Assembly: GCA_009928665.1 (NCBI GenBank)
Contig: SACF01000017.1
Coordinates: 1 to 64,000 of the forward strand
Reading direction: 5' to 3'
Length of the DNA stretch: 64,000 bases
Origin: Alphaproteobacteria bacterium
GTDB taxonomy: Bacteria; Bacteroidota; Bacteroidia; Bacteroidales; FEN-979
Every line of letters starts with the position of its first letter. Position 1 is the first letter of the stretch. A model generated the notes under the pieces. It worked only from the letters and a program-made list of their open reading frames with translations, was not told the origin of the DNA and searched no databases. A program made the translations under genes and the position numbers. This document shows, one piece after another, positions 1 to 8,665 of the stretch.

Positions 1-393
1 CTCTGCCCGCACCCGATCGTGTCGGATACCGTGCCGTTGGACGATTGCGAGGTGGTGATCGTGGGATTGGACGATGCCGAACAGCATCCCGAAAAGACCC
101 GGCTGCACATCTACCCGAACCCAGCTGCGGAGAAGGTCACCATCGTTATGCCCCAATACCTCGTAAGGCAAAACCCGGGAAGCATCCTGTCATCCACAAC
201 CACTTATTTCCAGTGGGACAAAACCCGGTTGGACATTCTCAGTATTACCGGCAAGCTTATGTTCACTATGGAGATTCCCAAGCATCAAACCACCGTGCAT
301 ATCAACACCTCGGCCTGGCTGGCGGGGATGTACTTCACCCGGGTGGTGTTTATGAATGAGAGCGTGGCGGAAGGGAAATTGGTTGTTGAATAA
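1..393 (+). CDS. C-terminal end of a T9SS-secreted protein (5' partial)
   Basis: The reading frame is open from the first base of the window, so the start lies upstream. The visible 130 residues hold a type A T9SS C-terminal sorting domain: the YPNPA motif near residue 38, a beta-rich stretch with LDILSITGKL, then W-L-A-G-M-Y and a final KLVVE. Known members of this family are exported across the outer membrane by T9SS, and the sorting domain is cleaved. The function of the mature protein cannot be read because its N-terminal part is missing. The downstream mutY starts 93 bases later. Confidence 0.85.
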   Translation, partial: LCPHPIVSDTVPLDDCEVVIVGLDDAEQHPEKTRLHIYPNPAAEKVTIVMPQYLVRQNPGSILSSTTTYFQWDKTRLDILSITGKLMFTMEIPKHQTTVHINTSAWLAGMYFTRVVFMNESVAEGKLVVE

Positions 394-406
394 AAGTCAA
401 CCAACA

Positions 407-433
407 ATTTACGATTGAACAAGATTTACGATT
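407..433. repeat. Dispersed ATTTACGATT repeat, copy 1
   Basis: Two direct copies of ATTTACGATT lie at 407-416 and 424-433, separated by GAACAAG. The reverse complement reads AATCGTAAAT-CTTGTTC-AATCGTAAAT, which matches the arrays at 28925 and 58227. It lies between a T9SS cargo gene and mutY. Confidence 0.6.
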
Positions 434-486
434 AATGAATTTTTTATTTTCGCTACCTCGTGTTAATTTTTCGCATTTGATTTTTC

Positions 487-1617
487 ATGGATTTTACCAC
501 AACTATAATCGACTGGTACCTGCAGAACAAGCGGGATCTCCCCTGGCGGAGAACCCGGGATCCGTATCTTATCTGGGTTTCTGAAATTATCCTGCAACAA
601 ACCCGGGTCGAACAGGGGTTACCTTATTTTATCAAGATTACCCGCGCTTACCCCGATATCAGATCATTGGCTGGAGCGGAGGAGCAGGAATTATTGAAAC
701 TATGGCAGGGATTGGGTTATTATACACGAGCCCGGAACATGCTCGCTGCATCGCGGGTGATAATGGATCGATACCAAGGCGTATTCCCGGGCGATTATGC
801 CTCCATCAGGGCATTAAAAGGGATTGGTGATTATACCGCCGCGGCCATCGCCTCCATCGCCTTTAATGTACCCCATCCGGTGGTCGACGGCAATGTGTTG
901 CGTCTGTTTTCAAGGTTTTTCGGAATCGACATACCCATCGACCGCAGCTCTGTCAAAAAAGAGATTCATGACCTGGCACAGTCCCTGATCGATCCCGAAA
1001 ATCCGGGCGATTTCAACCAGGCCGTTATGGAATTCGGCGCCCGGGTTTGTATTCCGTCCAATCCTGATTGCAACGCTTGTTGTCTCAGCGAATCTTGCCG
1101 GGCGTACAAAACCGGGATGGTGCACCTGCTTCCCAAACGATCGGAGAAACAAATCGTCCCCGACCGGACGATCCACTACCTGGTCATCTCCTACCAACAG
1201 GGACAGGAATCGGGATTGTTCATGAAGCAACGCGAAGAAAGAGACATTTGGCACCATCTCTTTGATTTTCCTCAATATCAGGAGGAACGGGAAAGGCATC
1301 CAGGTAGTCCCATACCCCTGAAATCTCTCAAGCGATGGTTCTCCCCGCATCATCCAGATTTTCAAGGTGTTACCGGTCCAGTGAAACACAAGCTGACCCA
1401 CCAAAATTTATCGGTATGGTTTTATCGTTTTCATGTTAACGGTAAGCCCCGGTTGCCCTATCAGGCAGTACCTTTTCACGAATTAAAATTCCTTCCCGTA
1501 CCAAGATTAATCGACCGTTATATCAGGGATTTATTTATCTTTGCCCCCGGTTTTTTAAATTTTAAAATGGACGACGGACCTGCGCTAAGCAAAAAGATCA
1601 ATCCACCTCTGCATTGA
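487..1617 (+). CDS. mutY: A/G-specific adenine glycosylase MutY
   Basis: DNA glycosylase that removes adenine mispaired with 8-oxoguanine in base excision repair. The HhH-GPD fold fills residues 1-205: Glu33 sits in SEIILQQTRV, the helix-hairpin-helix is LKGIGDYTAAAI (110-121), and the catalytic Asp134 is in VVDGNV. The iron-sulfur cluster ligands are Cys188, Cys195, Cys198 and Cys204, with the C-x6-C-x2-C-x5-C spacing of the family. The NUDIX-like C-terminal domain that reads 8-oxoG follows (about 235-345). The 376-residue length is normal. It is first in a run of plus-strand genes containing ssb and gldD, an order often seen in Bacteroidota. Confidence 0.96.
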   Translation: MDFTTTIIDWYLQNKRDLPWRRTRDPYLIWVSEIILQQTRVEQGLPYFIKITRAYPDIRSLAGAEEQELLKLWQGLGYYTRARNMLAASRVIMDRYQGVFPGDYASIRALKGIGDYTAAAIASIAFNVPHPVVDGNVLRLFSRFFGIDIPIDRSSVKKEIHDLAQSLIDPENPGDFNQAVMEFGARVCIPSNPDCNACCLSESCRAYKTGMVHLLPKRSEKQIVPDRTIHYLVISYQQGQESGLFMKQREERDIWHHLFDFPQYQEERERHPGSPIPLKSLKRWFSPHHPDFQGVTGPVKHKLTHQNLSVWFYRFHVNGKPRLPYQAVPFHELKFLPVPRLIDRYIRDLFIFAPGFLNFKMDDGPALSKKINPPLH

Positions 1618-1692
1618 AAGGTGTCGCGCCGGGAATGACCCGACGTGTTGCATCCTTCTTTACAGCGGATAATCAGAGAGAAGGAGGCACCC

Positions 1693-2967
1693 ATGACATC
1701 GCAAATCACCTTCTATTTAAGCCAGATTTTAGGGAAAAATTACATCTCCGACGACGGAACCATTCTCGGGAAGATCAAGGACTTTTTAATTGACCAGTCG
1801 ACGATACCCGGGCAAGAAAACGAGCCGGTACGGCCCAGAGTCGTTGCCATCAAGGTAAGAAAGGGAGCGCAGACCCGGGTGCTTGATTTTTCCTCTTTTG
1901 AAATCAGGAAATTTAAAAGACAACTGCGGATTACCTGTTTGGAGATCCATGATATTTCGCCGGAACAGTTCCACAACAGTTTATGGCTTGCCAAAAATGT
2001 GCTTGATAAACAGATCGTTGATATTCACGGCCGGAAGCTGGTGCGGGTCAACGATATCAGGATGGTGATCATTCCCGCCGGAACCTATGTGATCGCCGTT
2101 GATGTGGGATTTGACGGGCTGCTGCGGAGGATCGGAATTGACAAGCCTTTTCAGATCCTGTTGGGACCTCTCAGGATCAACATCCCCGGAAAATTTATCC
2201 TGTGGGACGATATCGAGGCAGTGGGATTGTCGAATTCGATGCTGAAGCTATCCAGACCGTCATCCAAGCTGAATACGCTTCACCCTTCCGATCTGGCGGA
2301 TATTATTGAAGAGCTGGACAAAACGACCCGGACTTACCTCTTTGCGTCGCTCGATGAAGAACAGGCTGCCGATGTGCTGGAGGAGCTGGAACCACATGCC
2401 CAGAAACACCTGGTCGAGAGTCTCCCGGTTGAGAAGGTAGCCGATGTGCTTGAAAAGATGCCTGCCGATGAGGTTGCCGACCTTTTAGACGCGCTCAACG
2501 AGGAACGGGCCGAGAAGCTGTTGGAAGAGATGGAAAAGGAGTCGTCGGAGGAGGTGAGGGAGCTTTTAGAATACCAGGACAACGATGTGGGTTCACTGAT
2601 GACCACCGATTTTTACTCGTTCCATGAGGATACGACGGTGGCCCAAACTCTTGATGAATTAAGGCGACAGCAGCCCGAACCGGCTCATATAAACACCCTG
2701 ATCATCACCGACCACAAGGAGCGTTTTGTTTCCGTCATTACGTTGGGCGAACTCATCCTGGCCGACCCCGACAAGAAGCTGCACGACATCATGAAGAAGA
2801 ATCCGGTGACGGTTTTCGACAGCGATAAAGTGGATTCCCTGGCAGGAATCGTTTCGCGGTACAACCTCCTTGCCGTGCCGGTCATCAACATGAACAGGAT
2901 GACGGAGGGGGTAGTCGTGGTGGATGATATCGTTGACGACCTGTTGAGCCACCGCAAAACGAAATAA
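1693..2967 (+). CDS. PRC-barrel / MgtE N-domain / CBS-pair protein without a channel domain
   Basis: The start was placed at the ATG at 1693 because AAGGAGG lies just upstream, an unusually clear ribosome binding site for this phylum; an in-frame upstream start at 1645 lacks one. The 424 residues read as two PRC-barrel-like units (about 1-90 and 95-195), then the superhelical MgtE N-domain (about 205-310, repeated L-P-x-E-x-x-A-D-V-L-E), then a CBS pair (about 310-420). In MgtE channels the N and CBS domains sense cytosolic Mg2+ and gate a membrane pore; here no membrane segment follows. It is therefore probably a soluble sensor or a subunit regulating another transporter. The Mg2+ transporter corA lies three genes downstream. 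The partner is inferred, not shown. Confidence 0.75.
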   Translation: MTSQITFYLSQILGKNYISDDGTILGKIKDFLIDQSTIPGQENEPVRPRVVAIKVRKGAQTRVLDFSSFEIRKFKRQLRITCLEIHDISPEQFHNSLWLAKNVLDKQIVDIHGRKLVRVNDIRMVIIPAGTYVIAVDVGFDGLLRRIGIDKPFQILLGPLRINIPGKFILWDDIEAVGLSNSMLKLSRPSSKLNTLHPSDLADIIEELDKTTRTYLFASLDEEQAADVLEELEPHAQKHLVESLPVEKVADVLEKMPADEVADLLDALNEERAEKLLEEMEKESSEEVRELLEYQDNDVGSLMTTDFYSFHEDTTVAQTLDELRRQQPEPAHINTLIITDHKERFVSVITLGELILADPDKKLHDIMKKNPVTVFDSDKVDSLAGIVSRYNLLAVPVINMNRMTEGVVVVDDIVDDLLSHRKTK

Positions 2968-3044
2968 TTCCCGGGCAGTTTCGAAAAAAAACGAAAATCG
3001 GTATTACCTTTTGAGGCCCATCCCGATTAACCTCAAAAATTAAC

Positions 3045-3052
3045 TACATTTG
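3045..3052 (+). promoter_or_regulatory. Candidate -7 box for ssb
   Basis: TACATTTG matches the Bacteroidota -7 consensus TAnnTTTG, 35 bases before the ssb start. No clear -33 TTG is seen at standard spacing. Confidence 0.5.
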
Positions 3053-3086
3053 TTCACGGAGTTTTTAACCAAAAAATTAAATTATT

Positions 3087-3524
3087 ATGGCAACTGGAGT
3101 CAATAAAGTGATTCTGATCGGGAATCTGGGGAAAGATCCGGAAATTCAGAATTTTGAGAACGGCGTTAAAAAGGCTGCATTCACGCTGGCCACGACAGAG
3201 ACGTACAAAGGGAAAGATGGAGAAAAAACGAGTCACACCGAGTGGCACAATATCGTTTTGTGGAGGGGGTTAGCCGATATTGCCGAGAAGTGGCTGAAAA
3301 AGGGACAGACGATTTACCTTGAGGGAAAGATACGAAGGAGGGATTATGAGGACAAAGACGGACAGAAAAAGTTCATTTTCGAGATCTTGGGCGACTCCAT
3401 GCAGATGCTTGGCGGAGGCCAGCGGCGTGGTGAAGAGGTTCAGAGCGCCCCACCGGCAGGCGAGGTGGTCAAGGATGATTTTCCTTCAGTCAATGGCGGG
3501 GTCGAAGATGATCTGCCCTTCTGA
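3087..3524 (+). CDS. ssb: Single-stranded DNA-binding protein
   Basis: Binds single-stranded DNA during replication and repair. The OB-fold covers residues 1-105, opening with VNKVILIGNLGKDPE and containing the typical EWHNIVLW and KGQTIYLEGKI segments. A short acidic linker ends in DDLPF, the C-terminal tip that docks partner proteins. The 145-residue length fits bacterial SSB. In many Bacteroidota ssb is followed by gldE and then gldD; here gldD follows directly after 65 bases, with no gldE. Confidence 0.97.
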   Translation: MATGVNKVILIGNLGKDPEIQNFENGVKKAAFTLATTETYKGKDGEKTSHTEWHNIVLWRGLADIAEKWLKKGQTIYLEGKIRRRDYEDKDGQKKFIFEILGDSMQMLGGGQRRGEEVQSAPPAGEVVKDDFPSVNGGVEDDLPF

Positions 3525-3589
3525 AATTACAGGATGAAAGGGTGACTGACTGATCCGGTTACAAATACTGATATAATCTGAAGTTCGGA

Positions 3590-4306
3590 ATGCTCAACAG
3601 AATCGGACGTTTACATGGTTTTTTCGAAAACAGGCATCGGAATTTTTCCGGTTCAGATAAACTCAATCCGCTCAGGCCGGTTGTAACAAGCTTTATCTGC
3701 ATTCACCCTTTCACCCTTCCGGTTGTTCTTCTTTTATTAATTCTTTTAATTCTTTCATGTTCCGAATCGTACACTCCCAGGCCGCGGGGATATTACCGGA
3801 TCGATTTTCCGGTAAGAAACTATCAGTTGTTTGACACGGCTTTCCCCTTTGCCTTTCAGTTCCCGGTGTATGCTTCCATTACCCCCGACACCAGCAGGCT
3901 TGCCGAACCTTACTGGATCAACATCAACTATCCGGGGTTCCACGCCACCTTGCACATGAGTTATAAGCCTGTCCATGGCAATCTTGCCAGGTTGCTTGAA
4001 GATGCCCATACCCTTGTAAATAAGCATATTCCCAAGGCCAATGCCATCACCCAGCGCGAATATGCGGATCCTGAAAGGCATGTTTTCGGACTGATCTATA
4101 ACATCAGGGGAGCCGACGCCGCATCGGCGGTGCAGTTCTACCTGACCGACAGTACGCAGCATTTTGTGCGGGGAGCGCTTTATTTCAACATGGTTCCGAA
4201 CAATGATTCGCTGGCTCCGGTCATCGACTTTCTAAGCGTTGATCTGGAGCATATGATCAATACCTTCAGATGGAAAAACCAATCCCGTTATGATCGAAAC
4301 CATTAA
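3590..4306 (+). CDS. gldD: Gliding motility-associated lipoprotein GldD
   Basis: GldD is a cell-envelope lipoprotein needed for gliding and type IX secretion in Flavobacterium. The family signature is visible after the lipobox: SCSESYTPRPRGYYRIDFP, followed by a beta-rich domain with YPGFHATLHMSY and LIYNIRGADAASAVQFYLTD. The hydrophobic signal segment ends at Cys57, leaving an unusually long N-terminal extension. No in-frame ATG lies closer, so the true start may be a non-ATG codon downstream. The last 17 bases overlap corA, which suggests co-transcription. Identity is firm from the family pattern; the exact start is less sure. Confidence 0.9.
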   Translation: MLNRIGRLHGFFENRHRNFSGSDKLNPLRPVVTSFICIHPFTLPVVLLLLILLILSCSESYTPRPRGYYRIDFPVRNYQLFDTAFPFAFQFPVYASITPDTSRLAEPYWININYPGFHATLHMSYKPVHGNLARLLEDAHTLVNKHIPKANAITQREYADPERHVFGLIYNIRGADAASAVQFYLTDSTQHFVRGALYFNMVPNNDSLAPVIDFLSVDLEHMINTFRWKNQSRYDRNH

Positions 4307-5201
4307 ATTCGGCACCCTCCGGTGGTCGCATATCACCCGCCCTACTGAAGAGGATTTGGAGGCGCTCAGGGAGCGGTACCATTTTCACCCCCTTGATCTG
4401 GAAGACTGCCGGGCTGAAGTGAACCTCCGTCCCAAAATCGATATTTACGATGATTATTATTTTGTAATACTCCATTTTCCGGCTTTTGGCGTGACGGAGC
4501 AGTTCATTGAGACCCGCGAATTGAAGTTTTTCTGGGGGAAGGATTACCTGATCAGTCTTGCAAAATCACAATGGCTGCTCAAGGAATTGTTCAACCGGGA
4601 AAAGGCCAAATCACCGGCCTCAGGCAGGATGGAGGTGGGGAGCAGCGACGCCCTGTTTTACCAGATTTTGGGGCATCTTACCAAGGATACACAACGGCTG
4701 GTGGAGCAGGTTGATAAAAATGTGGATGACTGCGGCAAGGCGATCTTTGGTAAAAAAGCGGAACCGTTAATCGAGAAAATCTCAAAAACCCGGAAAAATG
4801 TGATCCTCCTCAACACCATGTTCAAACCCCAGATCGTCCTGTTCAATAAACTTCAAAGCGGCGCCATAAAAGGCTTTGCCGACGATATGGAGGATTACTG
4901 GGGAAGCATCATGGACTCTTACCAGAAGATTTGGGATATGGTCGAAGACGACGAGGAGCTGATCAAGGGATATTCCATGACGTTTGATTCGCTGCAGGTC
5001 AACAAAACCAACGAAGTGATGAAAATCCTCACCCTGGTTTCATCGATCCTGCTTCCACTTACCTTCATTGCCAGCTTGTATGGTATGAATATCAAATTGC
5101 CGGTACAGGATCACCCGTTCTCGTTTTACATTGTATCGGGATCCATGGCGCTTCTCGCCCTGCTTATGGTGATTTTCTTCAAGATCAAAAAATGGATGTG
5201 A
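4290..5201 (+). CDS. corA: CorA-family Mg2+/Co2+ transporter
   Basis: Inner-membrane divalent cation channel. The 303-residue protein has a long cytosolic N-terminal domain, the stalk helix, and two C-terminal membrane helices. The signature tripeptide Gly-Met-Asn is at residues 265-267, at the end of the first helix (FIASLYGMN), and the C-terminus is the basic KIKKWM. It overlaps gldD by 17 bases. Its stop TGA directly abuts the stop codon of the opposite-strand aromatic biosynthesis gene. Confidence 0.93.
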   Translation: MIETIKFGTLRWSHITRPTEEDLEALRERYHFHPLDLEDCRAEVNLRPKIDIYDDYYFVILHFPAFGVTEQFIETRELKFFWGKDYLISLAKSQWLLKELFNREKAKSPASGRMEVGSSDALFYQILGHLTKDTQRLVEQVDKNVDDCGKAIFGKKAEPLIEKISKTRKNVILLNTMFKPQIVLFNKLQSGAIKGFADDMEDYWGSIMDSYQKIWDMVEDDEELIKGYSMTFDSLQVNKTNEVMKILTLVSSILLPLTFIASLYGMNIKLPVQDHPFSFYIVSGSMALLALLMVIFFKIKKWM

Positions 5202-6302
5202 TCAGGAGGCATCACCATTCCGGTTCATGACATCGAGCTGACGTTGAATGCCCTCTTCGTGGACGGCCTGCAGCAGCCGCATGATGAAGTCACGGCTCAG
5301 ACCGAGGTTGATCCCGTTTTCAATCCTTTCACGAATCAGTTGGTTCCATCTCCGTATCTGCAGGATGGTGATCCCGTTCGCCTTTTTGTATTCCCCGATC
5401 TCCTCCACAATGTTCATCCTTCGGGCTAAAATCTCCAACAATTCGACATCGAGCTTGTCGATTTCAGATCGAAGCGCTTCCAGTTTGTTCTCGAATTCGG
5501 GAGGTCCCGATTCATTTCGGATGATGAGCGAACCGAGGATAATTTTAAGCTGATCGGGAGTGACCTGTTGATTTTTATCGGTCAGGGCTTTCGACGGGTG
5601 GGGATGGACCTCAATCATCAGGCCGTTCATCTCCAGGTCGAGGGCTTTTTGGATAGTTGCGGGGATCAGTTCCCGGTTGCCGCAGATATGGCTTGGATCG
5701 ACCAACACGGGAAGGGTGGGACAGAGTCGTTTTAGTTCGATCGGAATTTCCCACATGGGGGCGTTCCTGTATATTGACCGGTTGAAGAAGGAGAATCCGC
5801 GGTGGATGGCGATCAGTTTATGAAATCCCATCCGGTTTAGTCGTTCGATTGCCCCCACCCAGGTTTTCAGGTCGGGATTGAGGGGATTTTTGATCATCAC
5901 CGGGATGTCAGGATTACCGATGGCTTCACCGATCTCCTGAACCGCAAATGGATTGACAACGGTACGGGCGCCGATCCATAACAGATCGATTCCGTGATCG
6001 AGCGCTTCACGGACATGACCGGGGTTGGCTACCTCGACAGTCAGCAGCAGTCCAGTCTCCTCCCTGGCTTTACACAGCCATTTCAGTCCGCGGGTTCCGA
6101 CTCCTTCGAATGAACCGGGACGGGTTCGGGGTTTCCAGATGCCGGCGCGGAAAACACCCACTCCCGGAGTCCGGGCCAGATCGGCAGCCGTCTCCATGAC
6201 CTGGCTCTCGCTTTCGGCGCTGCACGGCCCGGCAATAACCAGCGGTACGACCGGTACCGGAAGCCAGTCGCGCAAGGGTGTAATATGGATATCAGAGGTC
6301 AC
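5202..6302 (-). CDS. Bifunctional DAHP synthase / chorismate mutase
   Basis: Fuses the first step of the shikimate pathway (3-deoxy-D-arabino-heptulosonate-7-phosphate synthase, KDO8P-synthase-like type) to an AroQ-type chorismate mutase. The synthase (about 1-265) shows VIAGPCSAES and RAGIWKPRTRPGSFEG. The helical mutase (about 275-366) shows LRSEIDKLDVELLEILARR and EIGEYKK. The open frame continues upstream to a TTG at 6311, but that codon lies inside a TACCTTTG promoter box. The GTG at 6302 puts about 23 residues before AGPCSAES, close to what I recall for homologs, so I chose it. The pheA and tyrA neighbours often seen in this phylum are absent here. Confidence 0.92.
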   Translation of the reverse strand: MTSDIHITPLRDWLPVPVVPLVIAGPCSAESESQVMETAADLARTPGVGVFRAGIWKPRTRPGSFEGVGTRGLKWLCKAREETGLLLTVEVANPGHVREALDHGIDLLWIGARTVVNPFAVQEIGEAIGNPDIPVMIKNPLNPDLKTWVGAIERLNRMGFHKLIAIHRGFSFFNRSIYRNAPMWEIPIELKRLCPTLPVLVDPSHICGNRELIPATIQKALDLEMNGLMIEVHPHPSKALTDKNQQVTPDQLKIILGSLIIRNESGPPEFENKLEALRSEIDKLDVELLEILARRMNIVEEIGEYKKANGITILQIRRWNQLIRERIENGINLGLSRDFIMRLLQAVHEEGIQRQLDVMNRNGDAS

Positions 6303-6308
6303 AGCCTG

Positions 6309-6316
6309 CAAAGGTA
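6309..6316 (-). promoter_or_regulatory. Candidate -7 box at the 5' edge of the DAHP synthase gene
   Basis: On the minus strand this reads TACCTTTG, a full match to TAnnTTTG. Transcription would begin near 6302, essentially at the proposed GTG start. Confidence 0.5.
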
Positions 6317-6351
6317 CATAATCTCAGGCTGATGATTTTATAACCTGGTCA

Positions 6352-6834
6352 TCAATGCCAAAAGATAAGTTTCCAGATGTTACCGATCACTTTTAATGCC
6401 GATACCACCATTGAAATGATGAAGAGGATGGGGAGGACGCGATCGATCCACGACAGGTTGAGGTAATGGCTGAAATCGAACGGATAGATGAAAAAGAGTG
6501 TCATCACCGTTAAAAACGACGATACTTCCATAATGATCCGCGAGAGATACCTGAGCATACTGACATCGAACATCCACATCAGGGCGTTTCCGCCAATCTG
6601 GATCAGGATATTGACATTCAGGATCCAAAGAACCGCGCCATAATTACTGGCGATAAATCCGGGATTCCAATCGGGGATTTTATTGACGATCCAGAGGAAG
6701 ATCAGGTTAAAGACAATGTTCCCGATATATTCACCTTTGCGCTTGGTATAAGGTTTTTCTTCGCAACGGCGTCTCCCGAAGTTATCGCAGTTCCGGGCCC
6801 ACCGGGGAATATGTTCATTGGTACTGGTGTTCAT
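6352..6834 (-). CDS. Unknown small membrane protein
   Basis: The start was taken at the ATG opening MNTSTNEHIPRWARN; an upstream in-frame codon at 6870 would add 12 residues. The 160-residue product has a polar N-terminus with two Cys (CDNFGRRRC) and then about four hydrophobic segments: NIVFNLIFLWIV, VLWILNVNILIQIGG, SSFLTVMTLFFIYPF and VLPILFIISMVVSALKVIG. I do not recognise the family. It stands alone between the DAHP synthase gene and asnS, with no clear -7 box upstream. Short conserved membrane proteins of this type occur in the phylum, but no role can be assigned. Confidence 0.7.
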   Translation of the reverse strand: MNTSTNEHIPRWARNCDNFGRRRCEEKPYTKRKGEYIGNIVFNLIFLWIVNKIPDWNPGFIASNYGAVLWILNVNILIQIGGNALMWMFDVSMLRYLSRIIMEVSSFLTVMTLFFIYPFDFSHYLNLSWIDRVLPILFIISMVVSALKVIGNIWKLIFWH

Positions 6835-7027
6835 ATGAAGATTTTGGTTCTTTGACGTCGTTAACCGCAACAGGTTACAGGTTTGGGGGGCGTCGCCTTC
6901 CCTGACGTTCCAGACTTGATCGCACTACCAACATGGCAATGAGGAGTTTGGCGACCCTAATCGCTTCCTGCAAGTCTGATCCGGTGCGTTATAATATCAT
7001 CGGGGTTAATTTTTCGGGACAATTCAG

Positions 7028-7035
7028 TAAATTTG
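7028..7035 (+). promoter_or_regulatory. Candidate -7 box for asnS
   Basis: TAAATTTG fits TAnnTTTG and lies 22 bases before the asnS ATG. Confidence 0.5.
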
Positions 7036-7057
7036 CGGCTTCAATCTCTAAAATCAA

Positions 7058-8491
7058 ATGGAACACACGAGAAGAAACAAGATCTGCGATCTGCTGAAAT
7101 CAAAGGAGTACGACCGGGAAGTGACCGTGAAGGGCTGGGTCAGGACCAAAAGGGATAAAAAAACTTTTGGATTCATCGAATTGAACGACGGCTCGACCAT
7201 CAGGAACATCCAGATTTTTGTTGACTTTACAACCGTTTATGGAGATACCCTGAATAATTTACAGGATCAGAATATCGTTACCAATTGGAAAGAGATCACC
7301 ACCGGCGCCGCTGTCTGCATTACCGGGAAGCTGGTCGAATCACCTGCTGCCGGACAGCCGGTCGAAATCCAGGCTCACCGGATTGAGGTTTTCGGAACAG
7401 CGGATCCCGAATCATATCCCTTGCAGAAGAAGGGGCACAGTCTGGAGTTTTTGCGTGAGATTGCGCACCTGCGGCCGCGTACCAACACGTTCGGCGCAAT
7501 TCTGCGAATCCGGCACGCGATGGCTTTTGCCATTCACAAGTATTTCAACGATCACGGGTTCTTTTATATGCATACTCCGATCATCACCGGTTCAGATGCC
7601 GAGGGTGCAGGCGCGATGTTCAGGGTCACCACACTGGATGACCGAAATCCGCCCCGGTTGCCCGATGGCCGGACAGATTTTTCGCAGGATTTTTTTGGCA
7701 AGGAGACCAATCTGACCGTCAGCGGTCAACTCGAAGCCGAGTTGGGGGCGTTGGCGTTATCGCTGGTTTATACCTTTGCCCCAACCTTCAGAGCCGAAAA
7801 CTCGAATACTCCGCGGCATTTAGCCGAATTCTGGATGATCGAACCCGAGATGGCCTTTTACGACATCGACGACAACATGGATCTGGCCGAAGATTTTCTG
7901 AAGTTTCTCATGCAGTATGCCCTGGACCACTGTTACGATGATCTGGAATTCCTCAATAAAATGTATGATCCGGAGTTGATCGACCGGTTAAAAGGGATCA
8001 TGGATACCAGATTCGAAAGATTGCAGTACTCGGAGGCGATTGAGATACTCAAGGCATCGGGTCAACATTGGGAGTTCCCGGTTGACTGGGGAACCGACCT
8101 CCAGGCGGAGCATGAACGCTACCTGGTGGAGAAGCATTTTGGCAAGCCGGTCATTTTAACCGGATATCCCAGGGAGATCAAGGCGTTTTACATGAAGCAG
8201 AATGACGACGGGAAGACGGTGAGGGCAATGGATGTGCTGTTTCCAAAGATCGGCGAGATCATCGGAGGTAGCCAGCGCGAGGAGAACTATGACTTGTTAC
8301 TCAAACGGATCCATGAGTTGAATATCCCTGAAAAGGATGTTTGGTGGTATCTTGACACACGACGCTTCGGAAGCGCCCCCCATTCGGGATTCGGCCTTGG
8401 TTTTGAGCGGCTGATCCTGTTTGTCACCGGAATGTCGAACATCCGCGATGTCATCCCTTTTCCGCGTACCCCGAAAAACGCTGAATTTTAG
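7058..8491 (+). CDS. asnS: Asparaginyl-tRNA synthetase
   Basis: Class IIb aminoacyl-tRNA synthetase charging tRNA-Asn. The N-terminal OB-fold anticodon-binding domain (about 1-120) includes [25 protein letters not shown]. The catalytic domain carries motif 2 ([21 protein letters not shown], around 246-266) and motif 3 ([27 protein letters not shown] near the C-terminus). The 477-residue length is typical. The gene is monocistronic: it has its own upstream -7 box and is followed by a strong hairpin terminator at 8608. Confidence 0.97.
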   Translation: MEHTRRNKICDLLKSKEYDREVTVKGWVRTKRDKKTFGFIELNDGSTIRNIQIFVDFTTVYGDTLNNLQDQNIVTNWKEITTGAAVCITGKLVESPAAGQPVEIQAHRIEVFGTADPESYPLQKKGHSLEFLREIAHLRPRTNTFGAILRIRHAMAFAIHKYFNDHGFFYMHTPIITGSDAEGAGAMFRVTTLDDRNPPRLPDGRTDFSQDFFGKETNLTVSGQLEAELGALALSLVYTFAPTFRAENSNTPRHLAEFWMIEPEMAFYDIDDNMDLAEDFLKFLMQYALDHCYDDLEFLNKMYDPELIDRLKGIMDTRFERLQYSEAIEILKASGQHWEFPVDWGTDLQAEHERYLVEKHFGKPVILTGYPREIKAFYMKQNDDGKTVRAMDVLFPKIGEIIGGSQREENYDLLLKRIHELNIPEKDVWWYLDTRRFGSAPHSGFGLGFERLILFVTGMSNIRDVIPFPRTPKNAEF

Positions 8492-8607
8492 CCATCGGTT
8501 GAGTTTTTTAATTCATATAATCACCGGCAGCCTGGCCCGGATTGACTTTAGTATCAAGAGCGTTTGAGTTTGCACTCTTTTACACATTTAAATAGTCGAA
8601 GTTTAAT

Positions 8608-8640
8608 ATGGCCGAAAAATGATTTCGGTCATTTTTTTTT
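8608..8640 (+). terminator. Rho-independent terminator downstream of asnS
   Basis: ATGGCCGAAA pairs with TTTCGGTCAT (one G-T pair) around the loop AATGA and is followed by nine T. It ends 26 bases before recJ, so it insulates recJ from asnS. An imperfect -7 box, TAATTTAG, follows at 8642. Confidence 0.85.
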
Positions 8641-8665
8641 GTAATTTAGCAGTAGGAAATTTACA

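Noticed and set aside
6910..6975. Inverted pair CAGACTTG / CAAGTCTG upstream of asnS as a regulatory hairpin
   Set aside because: Only eight bases with a loop of about 50; no further pairing or conserved T-box-like elements were seen.
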